64,000 nt of DNA from an uncultured Bacteroidales bacterium (GCA_944323785.1 CALUTU010000008.1:1-64000), one strand, 5' to 3'. Positions 49,646-58,575 are shown, counted from the stretch's first letter. Program-made: numbers and translations. The notes: a model not told the origin generated them from the letters alone.

Positions 49646-50979
49646 GACGTACATTTTCAATGGGTGGCGTTCACCCGCATGACTGCAAGATATCCGCAGA
49701 CTCAGCGATAGAGACATTCCCTCTGCCTCAGAGGATGTACATATCCATGTCCCAGCATCTGGGAGCTCCCGCCAAGCCTCTCGTACAGAAGGGTGACAAG
49801 GTCAGGACAGGACAGCTGATAGGGGCTTCCGCAGGATTTATTTCCGCCAATATTCACAGTTCCGTGTCGGGTACCGTCGCTGCCGTCGAGCCATACACCG
49901 ACCTGGCCGGCAATCCGGTGATGCACGTGATCATAGACGTGGAAGGTGACGAGTGGGAGGAGTCCATAGACCGTACACCGGACATCGTCAGGGATATAAC
50001 CCTGTCTCCGGCCGAGATTATAAAGAGGATAGCGGACTGCGGAGTCGTAGGTCTGGGAGGTGCGTCCTTCCCGACTCACGTGAAGCTGTCTCCTCCTCCG
50101 GGAAAGAAAGCGGAGTTCCTTATCATCAATGGTGCCGAATGCGAGCCGTATCTGACCTCCGACTACCGTCTGATGATCGAACATGCCGAGGAAGTGCTGC
50201 TCGGAGCCCGTATCATGATGAAGGCCCTGGGTGTTGTTGAAGGCTACATCGGTATAGAGGACAACAAACCCGAGGCCATAAAGAAGATGAGAGAGCTGAC
50301 AGCTTCCTCGTATCCGGAGATAAAAGTGGTCTCCCTGCGCAAGAAATATCCGCAGGGCGGCGAAAAGCAGCTCATCGATGCCGTGACCGGCCGCAGGGTG
50401 CCCTCTATGGGGCTGCCTATAGACGCAGGCGTGGTGGTTCAGAACGTGGGCACCTCGTTCGCTGTTTACGAGGCGGTCCAGAAGAACAAGCCGCTTTTCG
50501 AGGGCGTGATGACGGTTACCGGAGAGTGTCTGGACTCCCAGCACAATTTCCTGCTCAGGGTGGGAACTCCTTTTGAGAAGATTCTCGAGGCTGTCGGAGG
50601 CGTACCTCAGAAGACGGCCAAGATAATCAGCGGCGGCCCTATGATGGGCAAGGCCGTGGCCAATCTCTCCGCTGCTTCCGTCAAGAGCACCTCGTCCCTG
50701 CTGCTGCTTACAGAGAAGCAGACCAAGCGCATGGAGGAGAGTGAGTGTATCCGCTGCGGCAAGTGCGTGCAGGCCTGTCCGATGGGACTGGAGCCTTATC
50801 TGCTCAACAAGCTCGCCCGTGCAGGCCGTATGGAGGATCTGGAGCACAACAAAGTCTACGACTGCATCGAGTGCGGATGCTGTATGTTCACCTGCCCGGC
50901 CTATATCCCCCTGCTGGACTACATCCGGACCGCGAAGGCCGATGTCATGCGCATCATGCGGAGCCGTCCCAAGAAGTAA
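49642..50979 (+). CDS. rnfC: Rnf complex subunit RnfC
   Basis: A 445-residue peripheral subunit carrying the NADH/FMN site of ferredoxin:NAD+ oxidoreductase. An N-terminal barrel-sandwich domain (MRRTFSMGGVHPHDCK...VQKGDKVRTGQLIG) is followed by the Complex-I-51-kDa-like nucleotide domain (VGLGGASFPTHVKLSPP; INGAECEPYLTSDYRLM). Two 4Fe-4S motifs come at the end, CIRCGKCVQACPMG and CIECGCCMFTCPAYIPLLD. It overlaps rnfB by 4 bases. Length is near the short form, without the long alanine-rich tail of E. coli RnfC. Confidence 0.96.
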   Translation: MRRTFSMGGVHPHDCKISADSAIETFPLPQRMYISMSQHLGAPAKPLVQKGDKVRTGQLIGASAGFISANIHSSVSGTVAAVEPYTDLAGNPVMHVIIDVEGDEWEESIDRTPDIVRDITLSPAEIIKRIADCGVVGLGGASFPTHVKLSPPPGKKAEFLIINGAECEPYLTSDYRLMIEHAEEVLLGARIMMKALGVVEGYIGIEDNKPEAIKKMRELTASSYPEIKVVSLRKKYPQGGEKQLIDAVTGRRVPSMGLPIDAGVVVQNVGTSFAVYEAVQKNKPLFEGVMTVTGECLDSQHNFLLRVGTPFEKILEAVGGVPQKTAKIISGGPMMGKAVANLSAASVKSTSSLLLLTEKQTKRMEESECIRCGKCVQACPMGLEPYLLNKLARAGRMEDLEHNKVYDCIECGCCMFTCPAYIPLLDYIRTAKADVMRIMRSRPKK

Positions 50980-51001
50980 CTGATTAAACCATTATAAGAA
51001 T

Positions 51002-52006
51002 ATGAGAAAACTGATAGTATCTCCCGCACCCCATGTTCATGGAGATGAGAGCACGAGGATGATCATGAAGGACGTGCTTATCGCCCTTGCTCCCTCGATG
51101 CTGGTGGCCGTGTACTTCTACGGTCTCTCCGCCATAAAGCTGCTGCTGGTGGGTGTGATAGCATGTATGGGTGTGGAGTTCCTCATTCAGAAATATCTGA
51201 TGCGGACCAAGGTGACCGTCACCGACCTGTCCGCAGCCGTGACCGGAGTCCTGCTGGCTCTCAACCTGCCTCCGACAGCGCCCTGGTGGGTGATAGTGAT
51301 CGGAGCCGTAGTGGCTATAGGTGTGGCCAAGATGACATTCGGCGGACTGGGTCACAATATCTTCAACCCCGCGCTGGTGGGCCGTGTCTTCCTGCTGATA
51401 TCCTTCCCTGTGATCATGACGGACTGGACCGTGCCCGCTTCCTGGTTCCGCCCCGGAGTGGATGCCGTCACCGGTGCGACTCCGCTGGCTTTGGTCAAGG
51501 AGGGACTTGCACAGGGCATGACAGTGGACCAGATTATCTCCGCCAACCCTGACCTGACCTACGGGCAGATGCTCTTTGCCAGGGCAGGCGGCTCGGCAGG
51601 AGAGGCCTCCGCGCTGGCCATCATCCTCGGTTTCATATATCTGCTGGTACGCAGGGTCATCCGTCCCCACATCCCCGTTACTATCATCCTGACCGTGGCC
51701 GTGATGACCGGTATCTTCTGGCTGATCGATCCGTCCCAGTACACCGACCCTCTGTTCAATATCCTGACAGGAGGCGTTCTGCTCGGTTCGGTATTCATGG
51801 CCACCGACTACGTGACCTCGCCCATGGCGGTCAAGGGAATGGTCATCTACGGTATCGGCATCGGAGTGCTCACGGTGCTTATCCGTTACTTCGGTTCGTA
51901 TCCCGAGGGAGTCTCGTTTGCGATACTCATTATGAACTCGATAGTACCCTTACTCAACAAATACATCAAGCCCGCAAGGTTCGGGAAGGAGGTGAGTCAT
52001 GCCTAA
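51002..52006 (+). CDS. rnfD: Rnf complex subunit RnfD
   Basis: A 334-residue polytopic membrane subunit of the Na+/H+-translocating Rnf pump. Several helices flank the covalent-FMN motif (VDAVTGATPLALV, Thr in GATP) at ~158-168; FGGLGHNIFNPALVGRVFLL and GGVLLGSVFMATDYVTSPM are conserved. It overlaps rnfG by 8 bases. Confidence 0.96.
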   Translation: MRKLIVSPAPHVHGDESTRMIMKDVLIALAPSMLVAVYFYGLSAIKLLLVGVIACMGVEFLIQKYLMRTKVTVTDLSAAVTGVLLALNLPPTAPWWVIVIGAVVAIGVAKMTFGGLGHNIFNPALVGRVFLLISFPVIMTDWTVPASWFRPGVDAVTGATPLALVKEGLAQGMTVDQIISANPDLTYGQMLFARAGGSAGEASALAIILGFIYLLVRRVIRPHIPVTIILTVAVMTGIFWLIDPSQYTDPLFNILTGGVLLGSVFMATDYVTSPMAVKGMVIYGIGIGVLTVLIRYFGSYPEGVSFAILIMNSIVPLLNKYIKPARFGKEVSHA

Positions 52007-52577
52007 GGAATCCACACTTCGCAGCATGGTCCTCTGCCTGTCTCTGGTATGTCTGGTGTGCTCCGCCCTGCTCGGAGGAGTGTACGTGATGACTAAAGGC
52101 AAGATAGACCAGGAGCAGATCAAGAAGACCAACAACGCCATCGCTCTGGTGACACCGGAGTTTGACAACGCGCCGTCATCCGAGAAGATGACGGTGGAGA
52201 TAGACGGAAAGGAAGTCGCGGTATATCCGGCCCGTAAGGACGGCCAGGCTGTGGGCTATGCGGTAGAGTCCTTTACATCCAAGGGATTCAGCGGCACGAT
52301 CAACATCATGGTCGGCTTTGACATGGACGGCAACATCGTGGGTACTTCCGTCATATCCCATGCCGAGACCCCCGGCCTGGGCGCGAAGATGACGGAACCT
52401 GCCTTCTACTCCCAGTTTGTAGGCAAGAATCCGGCTTCTTTCAGGCTCAGCGTGGCCAAGGACGGCGGGGACGTGGACGCCATCACGGCCTCCACCATTA
52501 CCTCCAGGGCTTACTGCGATGCGGTGGACAGAGCCTGGAGGGTATTTCAGAAGATTATGGACAACAACTCAAAATAG
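51999..52577 (+). CDS. rnfG: Rnf complex subunit RnfG
   Basis: A 192-residue subunit with one N-terminal membrane helix (VLCLSLVCLVCSALLGGVYVM) and a periplasmic FMN-binding domain. ISHAETPGLGAKM and the C-terminal VDAITASTITSRAYCDAV carry the threonine that receives FMN. It transfers electrons within the Rnf pump. It lies 6 bases before rnfE. Confidence 0.95.
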   Translation: MPKESTLRSMVLCLSLVCLVCSALLGGVYVMTKGKIDQEQIKKTNNAIALVTPEFDNAPSSEKMTVEIDGKEVAVYPARKDGQAVGYAVESFTSKGFSGTINIMVGFDMDGNIVGTSVISHAETPGLGAKMTEPAFYSQFVGKNPASFRLSVAKDGGDVDAITASTITSRAYCDAVDRAWRVFQKIMDNNSK

Positions 52578-52583
52578 CGGAAT

Positions 52584-53174
52584 ATGAGTAAACTGAGAAT
52601 TATAGCCAACGGCATCATCAAGGATAATCCTACGTTTATCCTCGTGCTCGGTATGTGTCCCACCATCGGTACCACTACCTCCGCGATAAACGGTATGGGA
52701 ATGGGTCTCGCCACTACTTTCGTCCTCATTCTCTCCAACGTATTCATCTCGCTTCTGGCCAAGATGATCCCCGACAAGGTCCGTATCCCGGCCTACATCG
52801 TCATCATAGCCTCGTTCGTTACGGTCCTGGAGCTCCTGATGCAGGCCTATGTGCCTGACCTGTATGCGGCCCTGGGTCTGTTCATCCCGCTGATCGTGGT
52901 CAACTGCATCATCCTCGGCAGGGCGGAGGCGTTCGCCAACAAGAATACTCCCCTGGACTCGGCCTGTGACGGTATCGGTATCGGACTCGGTTTCACGCTG
53001 GCCCTGACAGTCATCGGTATGGTGCGCGAGCTGCTTGGCAATCTGTCGTTCTTCGGCATGAAGCTCGCCGAGGGCGGAGACGGTATGCTGGCTTTCGTCC
53101 TGGCACCCGGAGGATTCATCGTGCTGGGCTACCTCATGGTGGTATTTAGAAAACTTACTCAAAAAAAGGCTTAA
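52584..53174 (+). CDS. rnfE: Rnf complex subunit RnfE
   Basis: A 196-residue membrane subunit with six predicted helices, related to RnfA and NqrD. Conserved pieces are KDNPTFILVLGMCPTIGTTT, LIPLIVVNCIILGRAEAFA and DGIGIGLGFTLALTVIGMVRE. RnfA and RnfE form the ion-conducting core holding a membrane-embedded iron-sulfur centre; the cysteines in GMCPT and VNCII would be its ligands. Confidence 0.95.
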   Translation: MSKLRIIANGIIKDNPTFILVLGMCPTIGTTTSAINGMGMGLATTFVLILSNVFISLLAKMIPDKVRIPAYIVIIASFVTVLELLMQAYVPDLYAALGLFIPLIVVNCIILGRAEAFANKNTPLDSACDGIGIGLGFTLALTVIGMVRELLGNLSFFGMKLAEGGDGMLAFVLAPGGFIVLGYLMVVFRKLTQKKA

Positions 53175-53180
53175 TACATT

Positions 53181-53780
53181 ATGGAATATCTGATAATAAT
53201 CATATCGGCGGTATTTGTCAACAATATCGTACTGGCCCAGTTCCTCGGTATCTGCCCGTTCCTGGGTGTCTCCAATAAGGTCAGTACGGCCACAGGTATG
53301 TCCGCAGCAGTGGTGTTCGTCATCACCCTGTCTACTTTGGTCACATATCTCATAGACCATTATATACTGGCCAGCCTGGACATCACGTTCATGAGGACGA
53401 TAGTCTTCATCCTGGTGATTGCAGCCCTCGTGCAGATGGTCGAGATCATCCTCAAGAAGATATCTCCCTCGCTGTATCAGGCCCTGGGCATCTTCCTGCC
53501 CCTGATTACCACCAACTGTACTGTGCTCGGAGTGGCTATCAGCGTGGTGACCAAGGAGTTCACCTTCGGCGGTGAGGCTCATCTGCTCAATCTGGGCGAG
53601 ACCGTAGTCTACGCCGCATCCAGCGCGCTGGGCTTCGGAGTGGCGATGGTGCTTTTCGCCGGTATCCGCGAGCAGCTGGACCTGGTATCCGTTCCCAAGG
53701 CATTCAAAGGTACTCCCATCGCACTGGTCACGGCCGGTATCCTGGCCATGGCGTTCATGGGATTCAGCGGACTGGTATAG
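53181..53780 (+). CDS. rnfA: Rnf complex subunit RnfA
   Basis: A 199-residue membrane subunit homologous to RnfE/NqrE with inverted topology. NNIVLAQFLGICPFLGVSNK and LPLITTNCTVLGVAI carry the cysteines expected to hold the shared iron-sulfur centre. It completes the gene order rnfB-C-D-G-E-A typical of Bacteroidetes. A TPR gene follows after 3 bases. Confidence 0.95.
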   Translation: MEYLIIIISAVFVNNIVLAQFLGICPFLGVSNKVSTATGMSAAVVFVITLSTLVTYLIDHYILASLDITFMRTIVFILVIAALVQMVEIILKKISPSLYQALGIFLPLITTNCTVLGVAISVVTKEFTFGGEAHLLNLGETVVYAASSALGFGVAMVLFAGIREQLDLVSVPKAFKGTPIALVTAGILAMAFMGFSGLV

Positions 53781-53783
53781 AGT

Positions 53784-54056
53784 ATGGCTACTATAACTGA
53801 GATAGAGAAACTGATAGCCGCCGGCCGTCTGGACGATGCCAGGGACGAGATAGAACGGCTTCTGGAGGCGGAGCCTCAGAATCCCCAGGCGTGGTTCCTG
53901 TTGGGAGGTATCTACCGCCGACATGAGCTGTGGGGGGACGCCATCAATGCCTACAACAAGGCCAAGCTGATAGAGCCGGAGGGACCCGCAGCCGCTGCGA
54001 TAGAGTCCATCTACGACATTATCCGCTTTGTCAATACTGACTTGATGAATCCTTAG
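53784..54056 (+). CDS. small TPR protein at the end of the rnf operon
   Basis: A 90-residue soluble protein with about two TPR helix pairs: LIAAGRLDDARDEIERLLEAEPQNPQAWFLLGGIYRRHELWGDAINAYNKAKLIEPEG. There is no signal peptide. Its place directly after rnfA suggests an assembly or scaffold role, unproven. Its stop codon TAG overlaps the stop codon of the convergent methyltransferase gene (TTAG at 54053-54056), leaving no room for a terminator. Confidence 0.85.
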   Translation: MATITEIEKLIAAGRLDDARDEIERLLEAEPQNPQAWFLLGGIYRRHELWGDAINAYNKAKLIEPEGPAAAAIESIYDIIRFVNTDLMNP

Positions 54057-54598
54057 TGCAGCCCGCGTCCGAGGACATAGAGGACTATGCCTATGGCCAC
54101 GGATACGTTGAGCGAGTGCTTGGTACCGTACTGGGGAATCTCCAGAGTGAAGTCGCACTGGTCCACTGCCTCCTGAGAGATGCCGTGGACTTCGTTACCG
54201 AAGATTACTGCGTATCTTCCGGCAGGGTCAAGTTCCCTTCTTCCGTAGAGGAAATCATCGGTGGATATTGAGTCTTCGGTCTGTTCCACTCCTATGACGG
54301 TGTATCCCTGCGCCTTCAGTTCCCTGACTGCCTCCACTGTGTCCTGCCGCCAGACCCAGTCCACAGAGAACTCGGCCCCCAGGGCGGATTTGTGAATCTC
54401 AGGGGCGGGAGATGTGGAGCTTATCCCGCACAGCACTATCCCCGAGGCGCGGAAAGCGTCGCAGGTGCGGAAGGCCGAACCGATATTGTGTCGGCTCCTC
54501 ACATTGTCCAGAACTACGGTTATAGGGCTTTTAGACAAGGTTTTATATTCCTCGACGTCCGGTCTTCCCAGCTCGCTGTTCAATAATTTCCTAAACAT
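54053..54598 (-). CDS. SpoU/TrmH-family RNA 2'-O-methyltransferase
   Basis: A 181-residue SPOUT methyltransferase acting on tRNA or rRNA ribose. All three motifs are present: VVLDNVRSRHNIGSAFRTCDAF, YAVIFGNEVHGIS and IPQYGTKHSLNVSVAIGIVLY, the knot that binds S-adenosylmethionine. There is no N-terminal substrate-recognition domain, so the RNA target is not predictable. Transcribed toward the rnf operon from a promoter that overlaps the glyA promoter. Confidence 0.92.
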   Translation of the reverse strand: MFRKLLNSELGRPDVEEYKTLSKSPITVVLDNVRSRHNIGSAFRTCDAFRASGIVLCGISSTSPAPEIHKSALGAEFSVDWVWRQDTVEAVRELKAQGYTVIGVEQTEDSISTDDFLYGRRELDPAGRYAVIFGNEVHGISQEAVDQCDFTLEIPQYGTKHSLNVSVAIGIVLYVLGRGLH

Positions 54599-54662
54599 TT
54601 TGTCAAACGGTAAATTTTTGCGTACTTTGCAAAGTTAAAATGAAAAAATCAGTTTAACCAAA
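54599..54662. promoter_or_regulatory. overlapping divergent promoters of glyA (+) and the SpoU gene (-)
   Basis: Plus strand: TTTG 54599-54602, then after 20 bases TACTTTG 54623-54629 (one base shorter than TAnnTTTG). Minus strand: TTTG at 54662-54659, then after 21 bases TAACTTTG at 54637-54630. The two -7 boxes abut back to back and form the palindrome ACTTTGCAAAGT (54624-54635). Polymerase should be able to occupy only one at a time. Confidence 0.6.
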
Positions 54663-54666
54663 CAAT

Positions 54667-55947
54667 ATGAAACAGGATCTGCAAATATCAGAACTTATCA
54701 AGAAAGAGGAGAGCAGACAGCTTCACGGAATAGAGCTGATCGCCTCTGAAAACTTTGTCAGTGACAACGTTCTGGCCGCACTCGGCTCTTGCCTGACAAA
54801 CAAATATGCTGAAGGTTATCCCGCAGCCCGTTATTATGGCGGATGCGAGGTGGTGGACCAGGTCGAGCAGCTTGCGATTGATCGTCTTAAAGAGCTTTAT
54901 GGAGCCGAGTTTGCCAATGTACAGCCTCACTCCGGCGCTCAGGCCAATATGGCGGTGTTCATGGCATGTCTCAAGCCCGGTGACACTTTCATGGGTCTGG
55001 ACCTGGCTCACGGCGGACACCTTACTCATGGCTCGCCCGTCAATATGTCCGGTATCAACTATCATCCCGTAGCGTACAAGCTGAACGAGGAGACAGGCCG
55101 CGTGGATTACGACCAGATGGAGAAGACAGCCCTCGAGTGCAGGCCCAAACTGATAGTGGGAGGTGCCTCTGCTTATTCCCGCGAGTGGGACTGGAAGAGG
55201 ATGCGCGAGATAGCCGACAAGGTAGGTGCCATCTTCATGGTCGATATGGCTCATCCTGCAGGACTTATCGCAGCAGGTCTGCTGGACAATCCTGTCAAGT
55301 ATGCCCACATCGTGACCACTACCACACACAAGACTCTCCGCGGACCTCGTGGCGGTGCCATCATCATCGGCAAGGACTTTGAGAATCCTTGGGGCCTGAA
55401 GACTCCTAAGGGTCAGATCAAGATGATGTCCCAGCTTATCAACTCGGCTGTATTCCCCGGTGTGCAGGGCGGTCCCCTCGAGCACTGCATCGCAGCCAAG
55501 GCCGTGGCATTCTACGAGGCTCTCCAGCCTGAGTTCAAGGAGTATCAGATGCAGGTTAAGAAGAATGCCGCCGCTATGGCCAAGGCTTTCATTGACAGAG
55601 GTTACAAGATCGTATCCGGCGGTACTGACAACCACCTGATGCTGATTGACCTCCGCACCAAGTTCCCCGACCTGACAGGAAAGGTGGCCGAGAAGACCCT
55701 CGTGCGTGCCGACATCACTGTCAATAAGAACATGGTGCCTTTCGACAGCCGTACTCCGTTCACTACTTCGGGTATCCGTGTAGGTACACCCGCCATCACA
55801 TCCAGAGGTCTGGTGGAGAAGGATATGGAGGCTATCGTCGAACTTATCGATGAGGTGCTTTCAGATGTTGAGAACGAGGCAGTTATCGAGAAGGTCAAGA
55901 ATGCCGCGCATTCTCTCGTTGCCGGCCGTCCTCTGAACGTCTGGTAG
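54667..55947 (+). CDS. glyA: serine hydroxymethyltransferase
   Basis: A 426-residue PLP enzyme that interconverts serine and glycine and charges tetrahydrofolate with a one-carbon unit. It has [51 protein letters not shown] and the PLP-lysine motif [14 protein letters not shown] (~226-239). Full length, ending ...[12 protein letters not shown]. One-carbon units made here feed methionyl-tRNA formylation (fmt) and purine synthesis. Monocistronic, with its own promoter and terminator. Confidence 0.98.
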   Translation: MKQDLQISELIKKEESRQLHGIELIASENFVSDNVLAALGSCLTNKYAEGYPAARYYGGCEVVDQVEQLAIDRLKELYGAEFANVQPHSGAQANMAVFMACLKPGDTFMGLDLAHGGHLTHGSPVNMSGINYHPVAYKLNEETGRVDYDQMEKTALECRPKLIVGGASAYSREWDWKRMREIADKVGAIFMVDMAHPAGLIAAGLLDNPVKYAHIVTTTTHKTLRGPRGGAIIIGKDFENPWGLKTPKGQIKMMSQLINSAVFPGVQGGPLEHCIAAKAVAFYEALQPEFKEYQMQVKKNAAAMAKAFIDRGYKIVSGGTDNHLMLIDLRTKFPDLTGKVAEKTLVRADITVNKNMVPFDSRTPFTTSGIRVGTPAITSRGLVEKDMEAIVELIDEVLSDVENEAVIEKVKNAAHSLVAGRPLNVW

Positions 55948-56000
55948 TAAAATGTACACATTTTGATACATTTTACGAACTTAAGCAGATAGAATTTAAC

Positions 56001-56030
56001 GGGGGTGGATTGACAGTCCGCCCCTTTTTT
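56001..56030 (+). terminator. intrinsic terminator of glyA
   Basis: GGGGTGGA (56002-56009) pairs with TCCGCCCC (56017-56024; one G-U), followed by TTTTTT. It lies about 55 bases after the glyA stop. Confidence 0.85.
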
Positions 56031-56033
56031 GTG

Positions 56034-56141
56034 TCAGTCCCGCAGGCAGCCGACAGGCACTATCAGCACGGCTCCGCTGGTCCTCAACTTTTTCTGCAGG
56101 AGAGTATCGCAGATTCTAGGTCTGTAGTGCTTATTATCCAT
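56034..56141 (-). pseudogene. N-terminal relic of an AAA/DUF4143-type ATPase gene
   Basis: From ATG 56141 the minus strand gives MDNKHYRPRICDTLLQKK followed by LRTSGAVLI, then stops at 56034. 'YRPRI.D..L...L...GAVLI' is the start of AAA ATPases with a DUF4143 tail, where it normally continues into the Walker A loop (G-P-K-W-x-G-K-T). Here it runs into VPVGCLRD and ends. An exact -7 box (TATTTTTG, 56171-56164) still precedes it. The remainder of the gene has been deleted, and the glyA terminator now follows immediately. Confidence 0.6.
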
Positions 56142-56224
56142 TGTCCAATTCTTTATCCTTTTGCAAAAATAAGCAATTCCGAACTTTTCTGAAAAAATGA
56201 AGCGGCATTTTCCTGAATCAGCCG

Positions 56225-56232
56225 TATCTTTG
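56225..56232 (+). promoter_or_regulatory. -7 box directly before the thiD start
   Basis: TATCTTTG matches TAnnTTTG with only four bases between it and the ATG at 56237. If transcription starts the usual few bases downstream, the mRNA would be leaderless or nearly so. Confidence 0.45.
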
Positions 56233-56236
56233 TAGT

Positions 56237-57121
56237 ATGAAAGATTACCCGATAGTATTGTCAATAGCCGGTTCCGACCCCTCTGGTGGAGCCGGAATCC
56301 AGGCTGATATCAAGGCCATATCGGCCTGCGGCGGTTATGCTGCTGCGGCAGTGACAGCTGTGACTGTGCAGAATACGCAGGGAGTGTCATCTGTGGAGTA
56401 TCTCTCCGGAGATGTAGTGGCAGCTCAGGTGGATGCTGTTATGTCTGACCTTGCTGTAGATGCAGTGAAGATAGGGATGACCGGAACAGTGCCGATAGTT
56501 GAGGCCATAGCGTCGCAGTTGGAGGCCCATCCGGTGCTGTATGTAGTTACCGATCCCGTAATGGTCTCTACCAGCAAAGATTCCCTTACTCTTCCTGATG
56601 CTGTCGAGGCCTTGTGTGACAAGGTGTTTCCGCACTCACATCTGATAACCCCCAATATCGACGAGGCTTCTAAGCTGGCCGGATTCCGGATACGTTCCCT
56701 CGAGGACATGGACCGGGCGGCTGTGTTTCTGAGAGACCGGTACGACTGTGCATTTCTGGTCAAGGGCGGAGACCTGCCTGCCGCTGTCACAGACTCTTCC
56801 ACGGCATTGGGCTCCGCAGAGGAGGAATCAGAAAAGACAAAAGGCAGAGCAGCATTGTCGATGATTGTCTCGGAGTCCACCGATGTTCTCTGCGATATGG
56901 ACGGACTTGTGCATATCACTTCCAAACGTGTGCTGACAAACAACTTGCACGGTACGGGCTGTACTCTCTCGTCGGCTATTGCAACGTTTCTAGGCGCCGG
57001 ATATCCTTTGCGGGATGCTGTACAGTCCGCTGTGGTGTATGTCCATAATGCGATAGAGGCCGCTGCATCTCTCCGCATAGGACACGGGCACGGGCCTCTG
57101 CGGCATTTTTACAATGTGTGA
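56237..57121 (+). CDS. thiD: hydroxymethylpyrimidine/phosphomethylpyrimidine kinase
   Basis: A 294-residue ribokinase-fold enzyme that phosphorylates HMP-P to HMP-PP for thiamine synthesis. Motifs: SIAGSDPSGGAGIQADIKAISA, VTDPVMVS, LITPNIDEASKLAG, AFLVKGGDL and GTGCTLSSAIATFLGAG (anion hole/base). A loop at ~190-220 (GSAEEESEKTKGR) is longer than usual. It stands with other thi genes, though separated from them by module 3. Confidence 0.93.
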   Translation: MKDYPIVLSIAGSDPSGGAGIQADIKAISACGGYAAAAVTAVTVQNTQGVSSVEYLSGDVVAAQVDAVMSDLAVDAVKIGMTGTVPIVEAIASQLEAHPVLYVVTDPVMVSTSKDSLTLPDAVEALCDKVFPHSHLITPNIDEASKLAGFRIRSLEDMDRAAVFLRDRYDCAFLVKGGDLPAAVTDSSTALGSAEEESEKTKGRAALSMIVSESTDVLCDMDGLVHITSKRVLTNNLHGTGCTLSSAIATFLGAGYPLRDAVQSAVVYVHNAIEAAASLRIGHGHGPLRHFYNV

Positions 57122-57148
57122 CGCGCCGGTATGGCAGATTTGTGTATG

Positions 57149-57184
57149 ATCACCCCGTACGGTATTCGCTGCGGGGTGATTTTG
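57149..57184. terminator. bidirectional-looking terminator between thiD and the module 3 lipoprotein
   Basis: ATCACCCCG (57149-57157) pairs with CGGGGTGAT (57172-57180), followed by TTTTGG on the plus strand. It lies 28 bases after the thiD stop, and 27 bases beyond the stop of the leftward lipoprotein gene. Confidence 0.75.
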
Positions 57185-57211
57185 GTAAGGGAATAACGTG
57201 TGAGAGTCTGG

Positions 57212-58483
57212 TTATATTATGAATCCGCATTGAGCGTATGACGGAGCGGAACCGTCGGAAATGTCTATAATCTCACCGTTCATGGAGCATTTGACAGTTG
57301 TGTTTCCTGCCTCGTTCTGTTCGAAATATATGATTATAGTCTCTCCGTCCAGTACGAACATCTCTCCTATGCATGCGTTGGCGTATTCTGTTATGGCGGT
57401 CATTTCTCCGTTTTTCCAGTAGGCTGCCCTACGATCAAGTCCGGGACCTTCACTTCCACCCAGATATACATCTCCGTTGCTGTCCACGCTTATGGAGTAG
57501 ATTTGCGAGTTGATGTCTGTAGGAATAGGGTAAGCTTTGCCATTAATCCAGTAGGCAGGGCAGAATCTGTCAGTATTCAGATAATAACCTCCAACGTACA
57601 CGTCTCCGTTGTGGACAGTCATGCATGAGGGGTAATTGCCGTCACCGATGATTTCAAGCTCTGTTTTTTCGTCATTGATTTTGTAATATCCGTCATACAT
57701 TACATATACTTTTCCATCTTCGACATAAATGTCTCCTGCGCTCATGCTCTCAGGTTCGTCTTTCGGTTCCATATTGGTCCAGAGAGCTGCCTGGTATGTC
57801 TGTGTGCCGTCTGAGTTTGTCCAACCTTCGTGTGTTGTGAAGTAGATATTGGAATTCTCCTCATCCACGAATACATCGAATGCACTTCCTGAGCCTTCGT
57901 CGACTCTGTTTGTATACACTGTCCCGCTGCTGTTGCTCCAGTAGAAACCAAGGGATTTCGCTCCGTAAGTTGTTCCGGTGAGATGTACTGTTCCGTCTTT
58001 AGTGACATGAATGCCGTTAATGGTATTGCCTCCTGTTTCGGTCATGATATGTTTCTCGTTGTTGAACCAGTATGCTGCTACACTGTTTTCACTGCCGCCA
58101 GTATATACCTGAAGCGGATCCTGCGTGGCTGTAATCTGGAACATCGTACTGTCATCAGCAGTGATTGTCACTGTGGCACCGGAACGTTCCTCAAAACTGA
58201 GGTTGGGGCGTGCAGAGATAATGAGTCGGCTACTGGAAGTGTCTATTGTAAGCCATTCTGCATCTGACTCGGCTTTCCATGATTGGGCATTTGTGGAAAT
58301 CTCGTATGTGCAGGATTCAGGATACGCCGCCGTGAAGGAAATCTCCCGGCTCTGGGGAGTGATGAGGAATTCGACGGGTTCTTTGGTCTCGGGGTCTTCA
58401 CTGCAGGATGTCAGTGCTATGGAGGCGAGCATAAGTATGGCTGCGCTTCCGAAAATGGATCTGGGTGAAATAGTGCTTCTCAT
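57212..58483 (-). CDS. BACON-domain lipoprotein with YWxNG-repeat propeller (module 3)
   Basis: A 423-residue lipoprotein (lipobox ALTSC, Cys27). A BACON domain spans ~35-122 (REISFTAAYPESCTYEISTN, DAEWLTIDTSSSRLIISARPNLSFEERSGATVTITADD, QITATQDP). The rest repeats a short motif once per blade: AAYWFNNEK, GFYWSNSSG, AALWTNMEP, PAYWINGKA and AAYWKNGEM. Each is followed by 'DIYVEDGKVYVMYDG / CMTVHNGDVYVGG / SISVDSNGDVYLGG' strands, so it is probably a beta-propeller. There is no catalytic motif; a ligand-binding surface protein is likely. It lies 92 bases downstream of regulator 3 on the same strand. Confidence 0.8.
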   Translation of the reverse strand: MRSTISPRSIFGSAAILMLASIALTSCSEDPETKEPVEFLITPQSREISFTAAYPESCTYEISTNAQSWKAESDAEWLTIDTSSSRLIISARPNLSFEERSGATVTITADDSTMFQITATQDPLQVYTGGSENSVAAYWFNNEKHIMTETGGNTINGIHVTKDGTVHLTGTTYGAKSLGFYWSNSSGTVYTNRVDEGSGSAFDVFVDEENSNIYFTTHEGWTNSDGTQTYQAALWTNMEPKDEPESMSAGDIYVEDGKVYVMYDGYYKINDEKTELEIIGDGNYPSCMTVHNGDVYVGGYYLNTDRFCPAYWINGKAYPIPTDINSQIYSISVDSNGDVYLGGSEGPGLDRRAAYWKNGEMTAITEYANACIGEMFVLDGETIIIYFEQNEAGNTTVKCSMNGEIIDISDGSAPSYAQCGFII

Positions 58484-58504
58484 AAATGTTGTAATTAATT
58501 AAGT

Positions 58505-58540
58505 TGAAATTCTGATTCTGAAATTCGTAATGCAAATGTA
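58505..58540 (-). promoter_or_regulatory. promoter and leader direct repeats of the module 3 lipoprotein
   Basis: The minus strand reads TACATTTG at 58540-58533, an exact -7 box 49 bases before the ATG at 58483. In the leader the plus strand has TGAAATTC twice, at 58505-58512 and 58519-58526, as direct repeats 14 bases apart. These could be a protein-binding site or part of the 5' UTR structure. Confidence 0.45.
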
Positions 58541-58575
58541 TTTATGAGATGCGGAAAATGAAAGAGTTATTTATC

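Noticed and set aside
52569..54158. 529-codon minus-strand open frame across rnfE, rnfA and the TPR gene
   Set aside because: His/Asp/Gln-rich low-complexity translation antisense to three recognised genes; a shadow frame.
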